A stretch of DNA of 64,000 bases from Ypsolopha sequella (GCA_934047225.1 CAKOHE010000018.1:62001-126000), one strand, 5' to 3'; counted from the first letter of the stretch, positions 30,173-42,413 are shown. Translations and numbers: made by a program. The notes: generated by a model from the sequence alone, not told the origin.

Positions 30173-33100
30173 TTACTCTACAACACTTGAAGTATATTCG
30201 TTGAGGTTAGCCCCTATATAGTCAACATAGGTCTCGTATAGATCACTATGATCTTCATCGATCTTAACTAAACCCTTCTTTTCCGTCAAATCATTGATAG
30301 TTTCAACTGGATTTGTACTAGAACACGTCAATATGTTAATTTGTTCTAGCGGTACACAATTTCCGATGCCACCTTCTCTAATTTCCGCTCTTACAAGCAA
30401 TTTCTTATAAGCCGCCCGGAATTGGACTGCATTTGGATTATTGTTAAATCCACCTCTGGCTCTTATTGAAGAGAAGAAAAGTTCCACGTGATCCTGACTA
30501 ATTTTGTAGAGCGGGATATATTTTAGAATCTTTGTGTCTTCCACCAAATACTCATAAAGTGCCAGAGCACTTTTCATATCAATTATAAGGCCGATAAAAC
30601 CTGTTTTCCGGGTGTGGGCTTTCTGTAACTTTTTTTCTCAACACATCTAATGCTTCTTTTGTGAACCCAGCTTCAGCATTTACGTGCTCATACCACTTAC
30701 ACAACGTTCTTGTATTTGGTAAACACGTGTTATAGGTTTGCCTGATAAAGTTATAGGCCGTCGTTGACAGAAAATGTAACGTTAAGGCAAATTTTCTAAG
30801 TTCTTCGGAGTACTTTTTTTCCAGAGGAAGCCCTCTTGACTTAGCAATCTGTCTTTTCAAGAAGTCCTCCGGCCCTGCACATTCTTTCAGTAGCAGAGAC
30901 TCTTCATTGTTGATTTTATTTGATTTCTTCAAATCTTCAATAATGTCACATAAAACTGCGATTTTTTTGTTTCGCTTCCGCACCTTTTCATTGAGACGTT
31001 TAATTTTGATGCGTTGCTTCTTGCAAGTTTTAACAAGCTTCATTACTTTTTCTTTATCACGCCAAATCTGTGAAAGTAATGTTTGATTAAATTAGTTTAG
31101 TTGCGTTGCCGCCCATCTGGGAATGGCAGGGAAGAGACACATGAATAGTTATATGCATAAATTCTGCATACAGGAAACAATAAGTGAGGACACGGGTACT
31201 CTAGATTTTGGTGATAGCAGTGTAGTGAGTGATGTACCGTTTTCGTCAATGGTGGGAATTTTGCTGCGAACATTTACTGAAATATTCGTTGCCAAGTTCA
31301 AATATTTTATGCCATAAATTCCCAGTATTACCGGGAACGCTACATCGCTAGTAGTGTGTTCTGGAAACCATAATAATTAGTTTGTCACATAACTTTACTG
31401 GAAAGGTAGTTGGTTTCTGCAATAAGCCTCAAAATTGGGTCATTATACAGATGACAGGTGCTACTTATCAGGTAAAGAACTAAATAAAAATCTATATATA
31501 AATACCTCTTCAGTGGGTTTCTTAAATTTCATATTGGTCATATGTGATGGTGTCATGGCAGAGCTATGGGGTCTTTGTACATTGCCCGTTTCAGTTAAAA
31601 CCGACACTGCGATCTATACTGCGATCCCGTATTCATAGTACAATGGTAAAAAAATTACCATGTCACTAGTTGATGGCAAATTTGTATTCTGGTCCATTAA
31701 CGATATTGGTGCTTGCGTAGGATCAACAGTTTTGTGTGCCTAAAAATAAAACAATTTGTTTACAAACAAGGGTCACAAACTTTACACACAAAATCAATTA
31801 TTACAGATTTACAGACAATCATGAATGCCTATTACGGCTTCTAAACGAGACGACCAATGGTTGGGTAAAGCAGAAAAATATTGCTTTATAGCTGTAGAGA
31901 TGGTGGGTAAGTAAATTAGTTGGTATATTTTAATTGATAATATTGTTTCTATTTGGAGACTCACCACAAAAGAAGTCGATGGCACTACATTATCACGTAA
32001 TCTCACTACATCCAGAGATCTGTTAAAACTGCATTCATCAAAATGTAGTGAGCAGACATAAAGATCTTTATGTCGAGGATGTATATTTTCTAAGCCAATA
32101 ACGTCCATCCATATTTTATTTAAAGCGTCATTCCTCGGAAATCTAGGAAAGAAAACAAAATATTATTTCATTAAAATTACAGTGAGTAGAGATCATAAAT
32201 ATTCTATAGCACGGACAGACCCACTGACTGTGCCATCAATACACAGCTTAAAGAGTGAGTCTATCTGTGTTCTAAAATACGAGCCTTTTGGCCGCGTGCT
32301 CATTCGCATTATTTTAATTTTTGGTTGTGTCCCTAAGGCGAAAGCCAGACAGTAGCGGCGCGACGCGCAAATGGCGCGCGAACGTGTTTCAAATTTCATA
32401 CAAATCGCATGGAAATAAAGTCACAATTTGAATCGCCCGTTCCACACCCGACACATACCATTCGGTGTGCTCAAATTGCGACTTTATTTCCATGCGTTTT
32501 GTACGAAATTTGAATTACGCCCATGCGCCGCGCGCCCATGGTGGGCGCCGCAGTGCCGCTTCTGTCTAGCTTGCGCCTAAAGAACTGTGCGTCCCGTAGT
32601 TTCCTAGGAACTTAGCTACCGTATAGCCTATGTTACTCAGTGATGATAAAGCATCCTACTGGTGCAAGAATTTTTTAAATCAGTCCAGCAGTTTTTAAGT
32701 TAATTCATTACAAACAACATAAAAAAAAATACAAATCTTTTCTCTTCATAATATTAGTGTATATTTAAAATGATTGTTAATTAATTCAATTCTAGTGCTG
32801 ATAAGCTTACAGGCAGCACTTTAGAAGTGCTGTACCGACAAGAGCAAACTTCAAACGGTGATAGCAATTTCTGAAAGATCTGCAACGTGAACGTCACTCT
32901 ACCTATTTGTGTATGGGAAATTTAATAGTAATATACGAGGCTGTTATGCTGCAGTAACGAAACTGGCGGCTCAATATTAATGGGCCCTGTGATGATCAAA
33001 CAATTTATCGATAAAGCAAAATGCATGCAGTAGCACATCACTATACCAACAGTGTTTACAAAACAAGTACGAACGGGATTGAAATATGTCAGCGTTTAAT

Positions 33101-33274
33101 GCTGTAAAAATCGAACAATCTATGTTTGCAATGAAAATTATTAACACAGGACACCAGCCTCGCAGACAATTATAAATTTTTCAATGAAAAATACAGTACT
33201 AACCTATGAAGAGTCAATTGATGTCGGTTTTTGCTCTTCCGGGCTCCACAATCCTTGATACTACAAACAGGCAT
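30173..33274 (-). pseudogene. P-element-like transposase gene, catalytic core deleted
   Basis: Five coding blocks join on the minus strand. Exon 1 (33204-33274) gives 'MPVCSIKDCGARKSKN'. Exon 2 (31965-32142) completes a THAP zinc finger ('LHRFP', 'YVCSLHF', 'NVVPSTSF'). Exon 3 (31659-31739) is a linker. Exon 4 (30579-31067) has a basic coiled coil and the P-type HTH region 'FALTLHFLSTTAYNFIRQ'. The last block (30173 to about 30613) is the P-element C-terminal domain ('LYKISQDHVELFFSSIRARG'). Splice signals and phases fit through exon 4. Near 30600-30615 the RNase-H-like core is missing and the frame shifts. The product could bind DNA but not transpose. Terminal repeats were not found. Confidence 0.85.
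32333..32580. mobile_element. GC-rich palindromic MITE in P-like intron
   Basis: Outer arms 'CTAAGGCGAAAGCCAGACAG' and 'CTGTCTAGCTTGCGCCTAA' with inner arms 'CATGGAAATAAAGTCACAAT' and 'GCGACTTTATTTCCATGCG'. About 248 bp, non-coding. It lies between exons 1 and 2 of the P-like gene. Confidence 0.75.
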
Positions 33275-33279
33275 GTTGT

Positions 33280-36200
33280 ATTTTTTGTCTATTGTAACCA
33301 CACGCAATATAATCTATCAATTGATAGCTTATAATTCGAAAATAACAAAAACTCTCAATAACACAGTCGCTTTGACAATCAATGTACCACCAAAGCTGTC
33401 GCTTAAAATGGCGGACAGAGCACCCAGCCCTACCCAGCCAGCCATGACCTCGTGACGTCACATAAATATGTTGCCATAATAAGCATGACAGACATTATGA
33501 CATCTCGCTTACAATACATAATGCTCCATTAATTGGAAAGAGACAACGCACCATTTGTTAGTGCTTCATCTATTTAACTGATATTTGTACAACTATAAAG
33601 TATGTATAGAAGAATACCGCGCCTCCATTGGGTTTCTTTCCTCATTGAGTGTTCCGTTTTGGTCGCAATAGGTCGCATTATGAAGTCTATATGGTTAATG
33701 TATGCTTCTTGACCACCATGTTATTTACTTAAGTAGACAAGTACAGTAAAACAACAAATACTTTGTCATGCGGACAGTGGTGTTAGCAGATATTCTTTTA
33801 TCACAAGTTTAGGTATGAACTGAAATTCTTAAAATTAAATATGGTCATACTTTAGCTCACAGTTTTGGGTAACTTTGGCTTGGACATTGACCTAGATAGT
33901 AAGTAAATGGGCTTGGATAATAATATTATCTGTAAGAAAAATGTCCCCATTTATCCATTCTTGAATTAAATGGATAAGCAGCGAAGAAAACAAAAATTTC
34001 ATTAATACCTAGGTACATATTTTCCTATCTAGGTAAAATTTTGCCTTACATTTTGTATAAAAAAGGTCTAAAGCTGTCTACGTAAATGGGCGAATTTTTT
34101 TAAAAGTGTACCATCTGAAAATTTTGCCTTTTAATATTTTTCACGAACAATTGTATATTTTTCCATGGAATCTTGTTCAGTAATATCTTAACCTTAATAA
34201 AATCAAAAAGGATTTTTCATTTGTGCCTTAAATTAATGATAAATTTAAATTTGAACCATAGTAGAGCAGCTAAATATTCTACAAAAAAAATAACTATAAT
34301 ACAAATTTATTAACAAGTATTTTTACTATCATCTAATTCATTAAATAAATTAAAATACTACTGTTAATAGAATATTTCTTAACATTTAAATATTAATACT
34401 TTTGTATCCTATGACTAACGTTTAGAAAATTCAAGTACTCAGTTTTCTTTTTAACTTATAAATTAGAATCCACTTAGTATTCTATTATATATGTATAGAA
34501 TAAACATAAAATTATCTATTTACGATACAAAACAAAGCATCATTACATTACATACAAATGATATATATTAAATTTATTGTTTATTTTCGGAGAGGACAGT
34601 AAGTCAGTGGAAGATTTAAGTTACTAAGTGGATATGTAAAGGACTTATCACATTGCAAAAATTATCCATATATTTTGTATCGGCGAACTAAGATAAACTT
34701 TCAAAACATTAACGAATTTTTATTTCAATATAACTTTTGTTAGTTGAAGTTTTTATTTGAGTATTACTGACTTAGTTACCTATCGTCAAACTTAATGATC
34801 CGAATTAAAACAAATTTAAAACTTTTCTGATGATTCATATACAATAATTGCACTGCGGGATACTCAAAATATGCAATATTATCTAGGGAACTACCTGTTT
34901 ACAGCCTGTATATAGCCTATAACCAAGTGGAAATCTAACCATTAAAACAGCGAAACAATTTAAACTCGGTTCAGGTTTTATTCATGACTATGTCCTTAGG
35001 GAACTGCCTGTTCCCAGGGAACATATTATAAGCCTATATCAAAGTGAAAATTTCCTTTTACATACAAAAAACAAACAAATAAATATTACCTCTTCCTACC
35101 TAAATCATATAATGTTTAAAAAACTAAATATTTGCAATATGCATGCGGTTTTATGCATTCCGCTGACTAACAATTCTATCCACTGACTAAAATTTTCAAA
35201 ATGGTGGTCAGCGGAACGTTACAAAATCCCGAATACAAATAGTTTTTGCCATTTAATTCTGAATTTCATAAGTAAATCGTTAAAATAATGCCACATTCCA
35301 TGAGAAGGTAAACGCAAGTTTTGAAGAAAACACAATCTGAGTGAAAAATTGCGAAGAAATTACCTTAGAATCCCCGATCGCCAGCGGAAGTTATTTTCAC
35401 TTACTTTTTTTTACAAACTTCGGCGACGTCTGCCGAGCGTCTGATGACGTTTGCAACATTGCGGAGAGGCTTAACATGCTCCTTAGTGATGCCATATGAA
35501 AAAAACTTACTTGTGCGATTTTATATATTTTATATCAAAATAAAGGCCGTAAGTCAGTGGAAAGTTCCACCCTGGTCAAATTTTAGGACCGCAGTTTATA
35601 AATCAATATAAATATAACTCGCTGGATCTCCTGAAAACCCATCGAAATTTATAAATGGAGAATTTACTAGCTATTTGAAGATATAGACAACATAAATCTA
35701 CGTAAAATGGTTGCAATTTTGTTTTCAAATTTGTATCAGAAAATGTCGAGGGGACATAGCAAAACTCAGTGTTATTTTTTATTGCTTAAGGTACAATATA
35801 TGTTAATATTGATAAACTATTAAAATAAAAATACCCAAAGTGACGTCTAATAATGTTTCATGCTTATAAAAATACATACGCTTGAACAAGAATTAATTTT
35901 ATATGGAGAAAAAAAATCTGAAAGTTGACGGACACCCCAAAAACCGTAGGTACACTTTTAAAAAAATACGCCCAAATACGAGTAGCACTTTTTATACTTA
36001 ATTGATTTTATTTATGGAATAAAAATGATTATACATTAATTTATCATTATAGAAAAATTATATTAGACCCTAATATATTATTATCAGAAATGATGGTTCT
36101 CAGTTATACCTTTAAGATTAATTGTGATTAATTGTTTTGATAGGTTTTTTTGAGCCTTTTTTTCATTTGAGCATGATGTCTGGAGGCTGCAACGCAAAAA

Positions 36201-36900
36201 AAAATTATTAGAATTTTCTGCGAAATTTTAACTTATTTTTGCGTCAAGACATTTACTTACATGTTTGTTGTCTATTATTATATAGGACTCATATTGGATC
36301 AATACTGTCATAAGTACGGTTTCTGGGTTGAAAAAATCTACAGGTCAAACTAACCCTCTCCATAGAACAACATTTGACTCGAAGTTTGAGAAAATATATT
36401 AAGACATTATTTTTAAGAAAAAAGTATTATTACAGATTAGCTACTATCCCTAAGGATACCTAAGTACCTATCAAATTAATTTATTACAATACCAAGAAGT
36501 TTACCATAAGTCCCACAAAATAACTTCTAAAAAAAAAAGAAAAAAGTAGCTAAAGAAACCCTCAAATACGGTATCTTGCGTCATAAATATGTTAAGGGTA
36601 GAAACAGTTTTATTACGCCAATGTTCTACCGAGGTTCTATCGTAAAGAACTTTGTGTCAGATATTGCTCCTAATGTTGTTGTTTTTTCTCATCAGTCACC
36701 CATCACATAATAAAAAGCACAATTGTTTCTGCAACTATCAACATTTACTTCATTCAATTAACGATATTTATAAATAGGATAATATTAAAATTTTAACAGT
36801 CTTTCGAGTACAATAAAATTCACAACCAGATGCAATGCACCAACCTCATTAATATGCAGTACAACAATTTAAGAAACAAACTTTTTTTTATTAAACTTGC
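33280..36900. other. 3.6 kb AT-rich interval, no gene recognised
   Basis: Just upstream of the P-like start codon is a GC-richer patch with a perfect CRE 'TGACGTCA' at about 33453, possibly promoter. Beyond it no ORF over 60 codons has protein-like features. The phrase 'GTAAGTCAGTGGAA' occurs near 34602 and 35551. Confidence 0.5.
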
Positions 36901-37004
36901 ACTGTGTTGAAGGGTTTTGTACACCATCATAACAAAATTACGAACCAAATGTACGTATACTGTTATTTATAATTATTCTTTTATTTCAATCATTCTAAAT
37001 ATAC

Positions 37005-37433
37005 AATGGTGTCGATTCGGCGTACCTAACACGTTTGACAAGACTAACATCATTTTAAGCGTCCCATCTTTTTCTTTCCTTATCGAAAAGATAAGGACAG
37101 AACGCTTAAATTAAGTTATGTCCTGTCAAATAAGTTAAGATGTGCTGCTACACAGAATCGACACCAATATGTCACACATAATATATGTCGATTCGGATTT
37201 ATTATTTGACAGGACTAACTGTCATTTTCTTTCTTTATCGAAAAGACAAGGACAGAACGCTTAAATTAAGTTTAGTCCTGTCAAATAAGTAAAGATGTGC
37301 TTCACCGAATCGACACCAGTACTAAGCATCCTGTCTTTGTCATTTCGATACAGAAAGAAAAAGACAAAATGCTTAAACTAAGTTTAGTCCTGTCAAATAA
37401 GTTAAAACGTGTTACACCGAATCGACACCAATA
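37005..37433. mobile_element. Cluster of three 'GTGTCGATTCGG' MITE units
   Basis: Termini of the type 'TGGTGTCGATTCGG' / 'CCGAATCGACACCA' occur at 37005, 37168, 37186, 37316 and 37428. They delimit three related units that share 'AAGGACAGAACGCTTAAAT' and 'GTCCTGTCAAATAAGTTAA'. Units are head-to-tail or nested. Non-coding. Confidence 0.75.
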
Positions 37434-37708
37434 TCAGTCGAATCTCTTGATTTTTTTTAATGTCTTTTTAAACTGCTTGTTATCGTATTTATTGTAAAAC
37501 TGTACTGAAAAGGATGAACACATTTTATTGCTTACAATTAAAAACACATTATTTCTAAATTGCTTCCAAAAACATATGGTACGATAGACGACATTATAAT
37601 ATAAAACAAATAAAAAATAAAATGAAACAAACAAACATACAACAACTTATAAAAATTAGAAATCTTCTAAATATAAGGCACTTACGCATGATTAGCTTCG
37701 TACAGGTA

Positions 37709-38187
37709 AAACCCGTATCATTAGACCTTGGGATTAAAAACGCTCTGGCTGTACAGAACGCGCCAAACTTCTAGTCTACTCTGAAGTTGCTCCTCCGTAG
37801 AGCCACAAAATAACCACTTACAGAATGTTTACTCCGCATAATTAGCGAAAACAGGCGCACGCACACATAGACGCGTACGTACGACGATCTCGGAGATAGT
37901 AACGCCAATACGAAATTCTGCCGAGATCATCATACGTACGCGTCTATGCATGTGTGCGTCTGTTTTCGCTCCGTCGTCGAGTCGGCCTTCTAGTAGTATC
38001 TATTTTGTGGTAGAACGTCCCACACATTTTGTTCCTGTCGATGCTAATCGCCTCGTGTTCAGAGTGGACTAGAAGTTTGGCGCGATCTGTACCGTCAGCA
38101 AGTGCGAATAAAGATGGAGATAGTGTGATAGAGATGTAGATAGAACAGCAGCCATGTTTGATCCCAAGGTCTATTGATACGGGGTTA
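37709..38187. mobile_element. Four-level nest of inverted-repeat elements
   Basis: The outer pair is 'CGTATCATTAGACCTTGGG' (37713) with 'CCCAAGGTCTATTGATACG' (38163). The second pair is 'GCGCCAAACTTCTAGTC' (37752) with its inverse (38069), the same family as 9067-9178. The third pair is 'CCACAAAATA' (37803) with 'TATTTTGTGG' (38001). The innermost is a 50-bp-arm palindrome including 'TAGACGCGTACGTACGA'. Each pair lies wholly inside the previous one. Confidence 0.85.
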
Positions 38188-38228
38188 TATTACCCTTGGT
38201 ATGATGAAAGGATGACATGATCAGACCA

Positions 38229-38412
38229 TCAATGTTTTCCGTGCAACAGATCCCACAGCGGTAGCTCGGCTAAGGCTACGTGCAGTTCGTGTTGCAGTTG
38301 CACGGCGATGGCCGGCCCGGCGTGCGCCGTGCTGGCGCCGCGCGTCCACGCCTCCACGGGACCGCTAAGACAGCTGAGAGGGCCAAGACCGGTTATGTGA
38401 CTATCCATCGCG
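38229..38412 (-). CDS. Host gene 2, last exon
   Basis: A GC-rich exon after acceptor 'TTGTCCCCCAG'. It enters in phase 2 and encodes 'AMDSHITGLGPLSCLSGPVE', then 'QLQHELHVALAELPLWDLLH' and ends 'GKH' with TGA at 38229-38231. The frame matches the exon at 42253-42413. The pattern of amphipathic beta strands with 'SGPVEAW' suggests a lipid-binding fold of the Grp7 mite-allergen/Takeout type, but I do not recognise the gene. A TIR element begins 29 bp upstream of the acceptor. Confidence 0.7.
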
Positions 38413-38440
38413 CTGGGGGACAAATTCACTATTTAGTTAT

Positions 38441-40103
38441 GCCGGCGCCAGACATGTGTCCACTTATTTGCACACTCGAGTTGACACACTGTGTGGCTGT
38501 GTGGCACGAGACTTTGTCTATGTGTTCCAAAGTTTGTAAAGTCTGGCTACTGAAATATGAACCTAGCAAAGCGCGGCAAATTTAAATAATCTTATGCTGG
38601 TATTACAGTGTATAGTAGGAATTTTAGTTTTGATACTTTTCATTTTTTGGAACTGGCATTCGGAAAATTAAATAATCCGAATCTTTAATCACTGTGTATT
38701 TATACATGAAAGAAAATAAATAGGTACATAAAACCAATGTGGGAACTATGATATGTATTAGTAATAAGAATTAATAGTTTTTCTATTTTTAATTTTTTGG
38801 GATAAAAGGATGGGAGTACTTAAAACAAAACATGACAAAAATATATAAAATTTATTATTCGCTATAATCAAAGTCTGTTTCCAGATATTCAACTTCATAT
38901 TCATCTGAACTTATATTGTCATCATTTGCATGACATACATTTATAATAAAACTTTCCATTTGATCCATTGCTGTCCAAAGCTGTCCAAGTTGGATATTGT
39001 CGCTTTATGTGGGCGTTTTGTACCTGGGGTGCTGAATACTCCATTATTCAGTTTGCCTTCATTGTTTATTCTTTTTAATGTGGATACACTAGTTTCAGTC
39101 ATTGAAGCAATTTCTTGGAAATATTTATTTTGAGATAGATACTCTTGTTGATGCAATTCTTTAATTTTTTTGAGACTTTGTAAAGCTGCACAAGCTTCTT
39201 CAGTATTAAAATTCTTTTCTGTAAAATAATAAAAATTATACATTTATGCGAACCAAGTATATTCTTCGGTAGAATATTATAATTTTAATCCACATTCAAG
39301 TATATCATAGTAAATACTTGGTAATTTTTGATATGAACATGACATAGTTCATTTTACATTTTAATAACATGGATAAAATTATCAAGATGGGTATGTTACA
39401 CTAACCTATGAATTCCATTGTAACATGTAAACAATCCTCTTTTTGCTTGATTCTAGCGATATGCTCTTCTTGTTTTTGTTTGTATTTACTAATCATAGTA
39501 AATAAAATCTGTCGAACAGCACTCTTCACAGTTTTAGTCATGATTTATGATGGAAAATAATAAATTTTATCACAAATTCAAACACAACGTCTACGTCAAC
39601 AACAACAAACGCCATGATGACATTTTCGGCAGGGTTGCTGCTATAAAAATCTCTGGGTTCAGCTTTCGCTAGCCAGTCTCTACACAGATTTGCACTTTGC
39701 CGAGCGGTATCGGTTTTTTAGCGCACATCAAAGGAATGTGTTCAAATAAGTGCGTAGCCTGCCACACTATTTGGCCTATTTGCAAAGACCAGTTGCGCGA
39801 GCGCTGTTGTGGGGAATGGTTGTGTGAGACACTACGTACTTGATCGATCAAAATGGACACACATCCATTCAAGCCTTCTTCTCAGACGTTTCGATATATT
39901 TTGTTGCACATGTAAAAAATAATTACATGCACATAAATAATATAAGCACACTGCGTCCACGAAATCGTCGTCCATCTCCTTTGTTGTCTACCAGCATACT
40001 GTGGAGAAAAGAGTTTGCGAAGCATGTGTGGCAGGTGCGCCAAATGTGTGTACAAAGTCGTCGAAGAAGTGTGCAAATAAGTGGACACATGTCTGGCGCC
40101 GGC
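38441..40103. mobile_element. 1.66 kb TIR DNA transposon with truncated transposase
   Basis: Terminal repeats of about 35 bp begin 'GCCGGCGCCAGACATGTGTC' at 38441, with the exact inverse ending at 40103. A possible TTA duplication flanks it if one terminal base is allowed to mismatch. It holds a two-exon minus-strand gene (39541 to 38941). The right 430 bp are GC-richer with sub-terminal repeats ('CAAATAAGTG'). It lies in the last intron of host gene 2. Confidence 0.85.
38941..39541 (-). CDS. Transposase N-terminal fragment (two exons)
   Basis: Exon 1 (39406-39541) encodes 'MTKTVKSAVRQILFTMISKY' and a coiled region, donor 'GTTAGT'. Exon 2 (38941-39218), acceptor 'TTATTTTACAG', continues in phase 1 with 'NFNTEEACAALQSLKK', a helix-turn-helix 'EIASMTETSVSTLKRIN' and the basic 'FSTPGTKRPHKAT', then stops. 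The total is about 138 residues. 'FSTPGxKRPxK' is typical of an insect DDE transposase N-terminal domain, so this is a DNA-binding module without the catalytic half. It could bind the element's ends. Confidence 0.6.
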
Positions 40104-40223
40104 TTTATGAGCAGGTTATAAAATCACTAATAGAATCTTTGGTTTTCCCGGAAGGTAGCTTTTTTTAAATCCTAATGGATATTTCTTCGCGTGCTCCTCA
40201 GCTTCGTCCGACACGCGTCTTCA

Positions 40224-40474
40224 GTGATAGGCGATCGTAAAAATATGTTATTTAACATTTTTAAATAAGTTAAACGTTTATTTAAAATTATATAAAAACT
40301 GTGTAAATTCACAGAATTTCTCATTTGAGGATTTTTCTTTCGTCATGATGATAGGCGATCATAAAAATATGTCATTTAACATTTTTAAATAAAATAAACG
40401 TTTATTTAAATTTATATAAAAACTGTGTAAATTCACAGAATTTCTCATTTGAGAATTTTTCTTTCGTCATGACT
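40224..40474. repeat. 125-bp tandem duplication
   Basis: Two units, 40224-40348 and 40349-40474, both begin 'TGATAGGCGATC' and end 'TTTCTTTCGTCATGA'. They differ at a few positions ('CGTAAAAATATGTTATT' against 'CATAAAAATATGTCATT'). Non-coding, intronic. Confidence 0.9.
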
Positions 40475-40634
40475 TATATTGTAATATTTTACGGCTTAAT
40501 AAAGTTTGATTAATATAATATTTAATACCCTTTATAGGTTTTTATTTTTAGTAACTGGATTTATCAGATCCTTACATATGAAATTGGCGTTTTGTATGGA
40601 GAATTTGAAGGAAACTCAATTTTCAGTACTATTA

Positions 40635-40895
40635 TTATTGCATTTTTTTCAGGAAAGGAGCCTTTTCTCAAGTGACGTCACCCAAAGAAAAATGGAAGTA
40701 GCAGCTTTTTCGCAAAAATATTCATCTTCATATGGTTTTTTAGACCACAAGTTCTATACGGCTTATTAAACCAAAATCTCGAAATGGTTTCCGAAATCTA
40801 AGCGAATTATGAACTCACGAATCTGTAAGAAAATTTCGCCAATTTCATAGGTAAGCACCAATGAGGTTTTATTAGTATTATACAAGTTCATTGGT
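40635..40895 (+). repeat. Interspersed repeat, related to 43.1 and 16.4 kb
   Basis: Shared with 43150-43410: 'CTCAAGTGACGTCACCC', 'CTAAGCGAATTATGAACTCA', 'TTCGCCAATTTCATAGGTAA', 'CACCAATGAGGTTTTATTAG'. The small ORF across it is not supported. Confidence 0.7.
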
Positions 40896-40899
40896 AAGC

Positions 40900-41430
40900 A
40901 CCTATCACCCAATATATAACCCAAAACTTATACTTTTTATTTATATAATACATACCTATATCTTAATATCCAATGGCTTTAAAAATTAAAATACGATTAG
41001 AATTAAAGAAAACAAATCCAGACTTTTTGTAAAACTTAGCAGGTGCAAAAAATTACACACAGTTTTTTTTTTTATTGGTTCTTTTATGGAACGGTTCAAA
41101 GTAACTCCACTATTACAATATGAAATTCGAAAATTCCGATACCCAGCTGCCCAATTCCCGTATTTTTCTTACGCGAATGCGAGACTAAAATGCGTATAAT
41201 AAATATCTATGACAAATAATAGACAGTCCCACGCAGGCGAAACTTGGTACAACATTTTTATTTTTTTATCAGTTACCATAAATAATACAAAGCACTTTCT
41301 ACGTACTAACTTATCAAAACATTAGGTAAATTCTATTTACACAGCACTATGAAATTTGGCACGTAGGGGAGTGCTTTATAAATATCGCAATAAATAAATA
41401 ATGTTATACCAAGTTTTACCTATGAAACAG
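40900..41430. other. AT-rich intron sequence
   Basis: No gene or defined element recognised. It belongs to the intron of host gene 2. Confidence 0.5.
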
Positions 41431-41431
41431 A

Positions 41432-42090
41432 GTTAGTGATGTGCCGAGTACTCGTTTTATAATCGGTACTCGGCATACTCGGCAATATTTTTAGTACTCG
41501 CATTCGGCCGAATAACTCGGTTTAAGTGACGAGGTCCTCGGTAAAAAAAATTATTGTAAAAATAATAAAATAGTCTTTAAATAATAATATGTATAATAAT
41601 AAATTAAAATAAGTAGTAAAAATGTCGCTTCTGTAGATTAATTATTTTTGCGAAATTTCAAATGAAATGGGTTATTTTAGTATTATTAATATTGTACTGA
41701 GCTACCGAGTCACGGCAGTTTCTCTAAACGTCATGTTTTGAGCTAATTTGCTTTAAATTTAAACAATGACTAGGAAAAATCAAGAAATGCTTGCGCCGTG
41801 CCGATTTCGAGATAAAAAAATTCAATAATGTCTTTACTTTTTTATCTTTACTTATTTTTATGACCAAAACAATTTTTTTTTCTACAATTTTCACTATCTC
41901 TCTATGTGTTCTTTTATAACTTGAGAACAACTCTTTGGATTTGGCTGCGGTTCATCGTGATCATGTGCCCGATACCTGCGCGTAAAATTGAACCGAGTAA
42001 CTCGGCACAGTACTCGGTACGGTAAAAATAAAACCGAGTAATATTTGGTACTCAGTTACTCGGTAAAATTTGTACTCAGCGCATCTCTAA
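41432..42090. mobile_element. hAT-like non-autonomous element, candidate
   Basis: It starts 'TAGTGATGTGCCGAGTACTC' and ends near 'GTACTCAGCGCATCTCTA'. Both ends are rich in 'CTCGG'/'CCGAG' sub-terminal motifs, as in hAT elements. I could not find a matching 8-bp duplication. No transposase motif is present. Confidence 0.5.
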
Positions 42091-42252
42091 TATCTATGAC
42101 TGAAACGTCAGCGTGATTGGCACTGAAGTAGTGCATAGGTTACGGTAATAGGCTGCAGGCAGGGCATATACAACATAAGTTAGTTTGGCTCTTAGAATAC
42201 TAAGGTTTGGCTATTAATGAAACAAAGGTACCAACATAAAAAGGATTCTTAC

Positions 42253-42413
42253 TCCATGGTCTGTATAGTGAGATCATCAAGTTGCGCGTACGGCTCCCAG
42301 CGCGCGAGCCCCACTGTCAGCGCTAGATGAAGTGCGCTTTTGCTAAACGCGGCCGCTATTCGTCCCCCGCAAGACACGCCCATCGCCTTTATACGGTAGT
42401 CATTGTAGCCTAT
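42253..42413 (-). CDS. Host gene 2, middle exon
   Basis: The 161-bp exon has acceptor 'AACTACCCACAG' and donor 'GTAAGA', phase 0 in and phase 2 out. It encodes 'IGYNDYRIKAMGVSCGGRIA', 'SALHLALTVGLARWEPYAQL' and 'DDLTIQTM'. It is GC-rich against an AT-rich background. Alternating hydrophobic strands fit the same possible Grp7-allergen/Takeout-like fold as the last exon, but identification is tentative. Confidence 0.7.
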
